Source of the DNA: Eubacteriales Family XIII. Incertae Sedis bacterium
Lineage (GTDB): Bacteria > Bacillota > Clostridia > Peptostreptococcales > Anaerovoracaceae
NCBI GenBank assembly: GCA_031256875.1
Contig: JAIRPQ010000123.1
Coordinates: 1-33,279 of the forward strand
Direction of reading: 5' to 3'
Length of the DNA: 33,279 nt
The notes beneath the pieces are model-generated. The model was not told the origin of the DNA. It did no database searches and worked only from the letters and a program-made list of their open reading frames with translations. Shown here piece after piece: positions 30,503 to 33,279 of the stretch. Position 1 is the stretch's first letter, and the number at the start of each line of letters is the position of its first letter. The position numbers were made by a program, and so were the translations under genes.

Positions 30503-31483
30503 CTACTTCGTGAAGAGCTTGTCGTTGCGGCCCTCGTACGGCGCGTTTATCATGAGCGGTTTCAGGAAGGCGATGGTCTTGTCCACCCCGTCGCCGCGCG
30601 ACATCGTGACATCCTCGTGCTCGTACGCAAAGACGCCGTCGTAACCCGTCAGGTACAGCTCCGTGATAAGGCTCCGCCAGTCGATGCTGCCCCAGCCCGG
30701 GATGCGGAACCGGAACGAGCGCTCGATGTTTCCCCAGTCGCCCTGGAACATCCACCAGCCCCCGCGCGGCATGTTGTGGGGAAGTATCTGGCAGTCCTTG
30801 GCGTGTACGGAGAAAATCCTGTCCTTCATCTCGTCCACGAACGCTTCCGCGCTGATGCCCGTGTAGAGCAGGTTCGCGGGGTCGAAATTGATGCCGAAAC
30901 TCGGGTGGCCGTCCACCAGCTCCACCGCCCTGCGCGCCGTGTGCAGGTCGTATATGATGTTGTTCGGGTGCGGCTCTATCGCCACCTTGACGCCGTACTC
31001 CGCGCATTTGTCCAGTATGGGCATGAAGCGTTCCGTGAAATTCGCTTCCTCCTGCTCCCACCCTTTGGCGTTTGGGAACACGTTCATATGGCTCTGGCTT
31101 TTCAGGCCCGTGAAGGATATCACGACGGGAACTTCCATGGCGTTCGCCAGCCGCGCGCTCCGCAGAAGGCTCTGTGCGCCGAACGCGTGCTGTTCCTCGG
31201 GTGTGCCGCAGCAGATGTGACTGATGTCGTCCCCCTCGCAGAGTATGGCCATCGTGTCGGCGTGGTTCGAAATGCCGCTGACGAAAAGCCCATAGCCTTC
31301 GATATGTTTCTTTAGCTCCGCCGCGCCCGCGCCGCCGTTCTTCAGAAGTTCGTCCGGATCGGTCTGCCCGTTGTCCGTGAACGCGGGTATCTCCACCGCT
31401 TCGTAGCCCTTCTCCGCCGCCAGCGCAAGCACGCTGTCCAAATCCCACTCAGAATAGTTGACCGTACAAAACCCTACCTTCAT
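30503..31483 (-). CDS. Sugar phosphate isomerase/epimerase-like TIM-barrel protein
   Basis: A xylose-isomerase-like TIM-barrel protein (AP endonuclease 2 superfamily), 326 residues. Metal-binding pattern residues are seen in VEIPAFTD, AIEPHPNNIIYD (Glu, His), GINFDPANLLYT (Asp), FSVHAKDC (His) and FAYEHEDVTM (Glu). Relatives include tagatose epimerases and inosose isomerase/dehydratase (IolE/IolI). The 31483 start (MKVGFCTVN) follows GGAGG by 8 bases. It is the first gene of the operon containing a dehydrogenase and deoC. Substrate unknown. It ends in TAG. Confidence 0.85.
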   Translation of the reverse strand: MKVGFCTVNYSEWDLDSVLALAAEKGYEAVEIPAFTDNGQTDPDELLKNGGAGAAELKKHIEGYGLFVSGISNHADTMAILCEGDDISHICCGTPEEQHAFGAQSLLRSARLANAMEVPVVISFTGLKSQSHMNVFPNAKGWEQEEANFTERFMPILDKCAEYGVKVAIEPHPNNIIYDLHTARRAVELVDGHPSFGINFDPANLLYTGISAEAFVDEMKDRIFSVHAKDCQILPHNMPRGGWWMFQGDWGNIERSFRFRIPGWGSIDWRSLITELYLTGYDGVFAYEHEDVTMSRGDGVDKTIAFLKPLMINAPYEGRNDKLFTK

Positions 31484-31542
31484 CTCCTTGACCTCCATTG
31501 ACTCCAAACGCCGCAAGATAACCCTGCACGGAATATGCTAAC

Positions 31543-31571
31543 ATGATAACACATATTCATAGTGATGTAAG
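31543..31571 (-). promoter_or_regulatory. Promoter of isomerase-dehydrogenase-deoC operon
   Basis: CTTACA (31566-31571), 17-base spacer, and TATCAT (31543-31548) with an upstream TG, giving an extended -10. It lies about 60 bases before the isomerase ATG. Confidence 0.6.
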
Positions 31572-31641
31572 CGATAATGTATATGACATATAATGACTGG
31601 ATGCGCCGATGGCGCTGGGCGTGAATGCGCCGAGAAATTGC

Positions 31642-31668
31642 AGAGCCGCTGGCTGGTCCAGCGGCTCT
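31642..31668 (-). terminator. Hairpin downstream of surface protein gene
   Basis: AGAGCCGCTGG (31642-31652) and CCAGCGGCTCT (31658-31668) form a perfect 11-bp stem with a 5-base loop, followed on the minus strand by GCAATTTCTC, a short U-containing tail. It separates the surface protein from the isomerase operon. Confidence 0.75.
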
Positions 31669-31728
31669 TGCGTTGATAGAGTATGTGAGTGTGTGATAAT
31701 GCTATGTTATAAGCAGGGGTCATTCATC

Positions 31729-33279
31729 TCATTCATCCTGACCGTCCTCGTCGTCTTTCCGCCGGCGGCGCCAGAATAACAGCCACCATAGGAACCAGGC
31801 TGTTGCTACTATTATTATGAGCAGCCATGACCAGGCGAATGGGGTCATGCCCTCGCCATCTCCGATGCCGAATAGCTTTCCGAACGTGGCGCCCAGCGCG
31901 CTTCCTACCGCGCCGCCTATGGCACCGCCCAGGTCGCCAAAGGCTTCGCCCATCTTGCCGCCTACGTCTCCGAACCAGCCGCCTATGGCGCTGCCCATAC
32001 CTTTAAACGCGCCGCCTATGGCATTGCCCATGTCCGTGAACGCGCCGCCTATGGCACCGAGCGCACCGCCGATGCCGCCCGCGTTTTTGCCGTCCGAGTC
32101 GTCCTCGGTGCTCGTGCCGAGCATGTCGTCACCGGAGCCGTCGCCATTTCCGGAATCCGTTCCGCCCGAGCCGTTGCCGCCCTTGCCTAGGATACCTGAA
32201 CCGTCGCGGTCGCCCGAACCTGTGCCGGAGCCGTCCGTTTCGTCAGTACCGCTTTCGCCGCCCGAGCCGCCGCTGCCGCCTGAGCCGCCGCTGCCGCCCG
32301 AGCCGCCATTGCCGCCCGAGCCGCCGCTGCCACCCGAGCCGCCAGTGCCGCTGCCGCCTGAGCCACCATTGCCCCCCGAGCCGCCATTGCCGCCCGAGCC
32401 GCCATTGCCACCCGAGCCGCCATTGCCGCTGCCGCCCGAACCGTCACCGCCCGTTGGCGGGTCGGCTTCGAAGTTCGCGGTCAGCGACACGCTGGCCGCG
32501 GGCATGACGAACGTCGCCGGATTCGCCGCATTGCCGCCCGTGATGCTCACGCCGCTCGCTGTCCATCCTGTGAAATGGTATCCGCTGCTTGCGGTAGCCG
32601 TGACGCTGATGGCCGTACCCGCCGTGTAGCTGCCCTGCGGCGTGCCGGAGACCGTTCCACCCACGCCCGCCGTGTATGACAGGCTGTAGGTCGGGATAGC
32701 CCAGACCGCGTAGATGGCCGTGTCTGTCGGGGTCGTGTAGCTGTCGGTCGGCAGCACGTCGGCCACCGTCCCGCCGGACGTATATGACCAGCCCGCAAAG
32801 ACATAGCCCGGGCGAGTCGGCGCTGTGCCGTAGCCGCCCGTGCCCGGCAGCATGCCGATGGAAGAGCCGAAGGTGATGGCTCTGTACGTCGGGCTTGCGT
32901 CAGTCGCGCCCGAATCGTCCGTATTCTTATCGAAAGTCAGCCGGTACGTCACGGGCGTCCACTGAGCATAAAGTGGTAGATTTGATGATATATCCCATCC
33001 CGCGCCCGCCGAGGACCCTGACGCGCCGTTCGTGAAGTCGAAGCCGTCCGCGTAGGACGCGCCGCCGCCGCCGGCCTGCGTATTCCACCTGCCGAACGAA
33101 TACCCCGCCCTTTCGAACGCGTTCGGAGCGAGCGCGAAGACCGCGCCGAAGGTAACTGTGTCGGCCGCCATCGTGCCCGAGGTCGCGCCGTTGCCGTAGT
33201 AGTCCACGCGGAACGTGTTCGCGCGCCAGTTCGCTCTCAGCTCGATATCGCCCGTCGTGCCCTGCAAGAGCGAGAAGCT
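31729..33279 (-). CDS. Surface protein with Listeria-Bacteroides repeats and C-terminal anchor (5'-partial)
   Basis: The gene is cut at the window edge; about 516 C-terminal residues are seen. It begins with InlB B-type repeats, at least two of the pattern in which an aromatic-Asn/Asp start leads to GYxFxxW and ends LYAQW, plus one beginning TYSLSYTAGVGGTVSGTPQG of the divergent type (GYHFTGWTASGVS). Then comes a long Gly/Ser/Asn-rich linker (GGSGGNGG units). After that an amphipathic Gly-rich part repeats GGAFxxMGxAIGG at about 11-residue spacing. A transmembrane segment (WSWLLIIIVATAWFLWWLLF) and a positive tail RRRRKDDEDG end it. This is a cell-wall-spanning adhesin-like protein anchored by one helix instead of a sortase motif. 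No LPxTG is seen. Confidence 0.85.
   Translation of the reverse strand, partial: SFSLLQGTTGDIELRANWRANTFRVDYYGNGATSGTMAADTVTFGAVFALAPNAFERAGYSFGRWNTQAGGGGASYADGFDFTNGASGSSAGAGWDISSNLPLYAQWTPVTYRLTFDKNTDDSGATDASPTYRAITFGSSIGMLPGTGGYGTAPTRPGYVFAGWSYTSGGTVADVLPTDSYTTPTDTAIYAVWAIPTYSLSYTAGVGGTVSGTPQGSYTAGTAISVTATASSGYHFTGWTASGVSITGGNAANPATFVMPAASVSLTANFEADPPTGGDGSGGSGNGGSGGNGGSGGNGGSGGNGGSGGSGTGGSGGSGGSGGNGGSGGSGGSGGSGGSGGESGTDETDGSGTGSGDRDGSGILGKGGNGSGGTDSGNGDGSGDDMLGTSTEDDSDGKNAGGIGGALGAIGGAFTDMGNAIGGAFKGMGSAIGGWFGDVGGKMGEAFGDLGGAIGGAVGSALGATFGKLFGIGDGEGMTPFAWSWLLIIIVATAWFLWWLLFWRRRRKDDEDGQDE

Overview
This GC-rich window looks like the chromosome of an anaerobic Clostridia-type Bacillota. The support is a pyrB-pyrI-pyrC-pyrK pyrimidine cluster with an iron-sulfur PyrK, purine-rich Shine-Dalgarno sequences, a double-glycine bacteriocin-type locus, a ribose-type ABC transporter, and a dimethylamine methyltransferase with an in-frame TAG. 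The last feature means the organism probably makes pyrrolysine. Species assignment is not possible from the sequence alone.

Layout. (1) Positions 223-8578, minus strand: de novo UMP synthesis (pyrF, then pyrB, pyrI, pyrC, pyrK). A membrane protein with an 11-residue repeat and a membrane-tethered ECF sigma factor sit between pyrF and pyrB. About 1 kb before pyrB is non-coding and filled with three families of tandem repeats. No pyrD follows pyrK before the window edge. (2) Positions 8837-11945: an accessory, decayed patch. It holds a DUF3267-type membrane protein, a double-glycine-leader peptide, a peptidase-containing ABC exporter collapsed by internal deletion, a coupled 46-residue ORF, an unknown gene, and a MazF/PemK toxin-antitoxin remnant truncated at both ends. 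Direct repeats and palindromes lie around it. (3) Positions 11784-21313, minus strand: a nine-gene sugar or sugar-acid catabolic operon (Gfo/Idh/MocA oxidoreductase, Zn alcohol dehydrogenase, FGGY kinase, DeoR regulator, 2-hydroxyacid dehydrogenase, shikimate-dehydrogenase-like enzyme, cupin phosphoglucose isomerase, KDPG aldolase, phosphotriesterase-like lactonase). (4) Positions 21494-22897, plus strand: mtbB, divergent from that operon with the two -35 boxes only 5 bp apart, and ended by a bidirectional terminator. (5) Positions 23010-31483, minus strand: a second sugar operon (TIM-barrel isomerase, Zn dehydrogenase, deoC, then a binding protein, ATPase and permease of the ribose type, then an NhaC antiporter). 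(6) Positions 31729-33279: the C-terminal part of a large surface protein cut by the window edge.

Function. Operon 5 would import a sugar and isomerise, oxidise or cleave it. Operon 3 has the parts for an oxidative lactone to aldonate to 2-keto-3-deoxy route ending in pyruvate, but no dehydratase is visible. The exact substrate is unknown and the gene combination matches no pathway I can name.

The most notable points are the pyrrolysine codon in mtbB while TAG serves as the normal stop of seven apparently intact neighbouring genes, the collapsed bacteriocin exporter, the tethered sigma factor, the orphan sugar operon, and the unusual density of short tandem repeats and low-complexity insertions.
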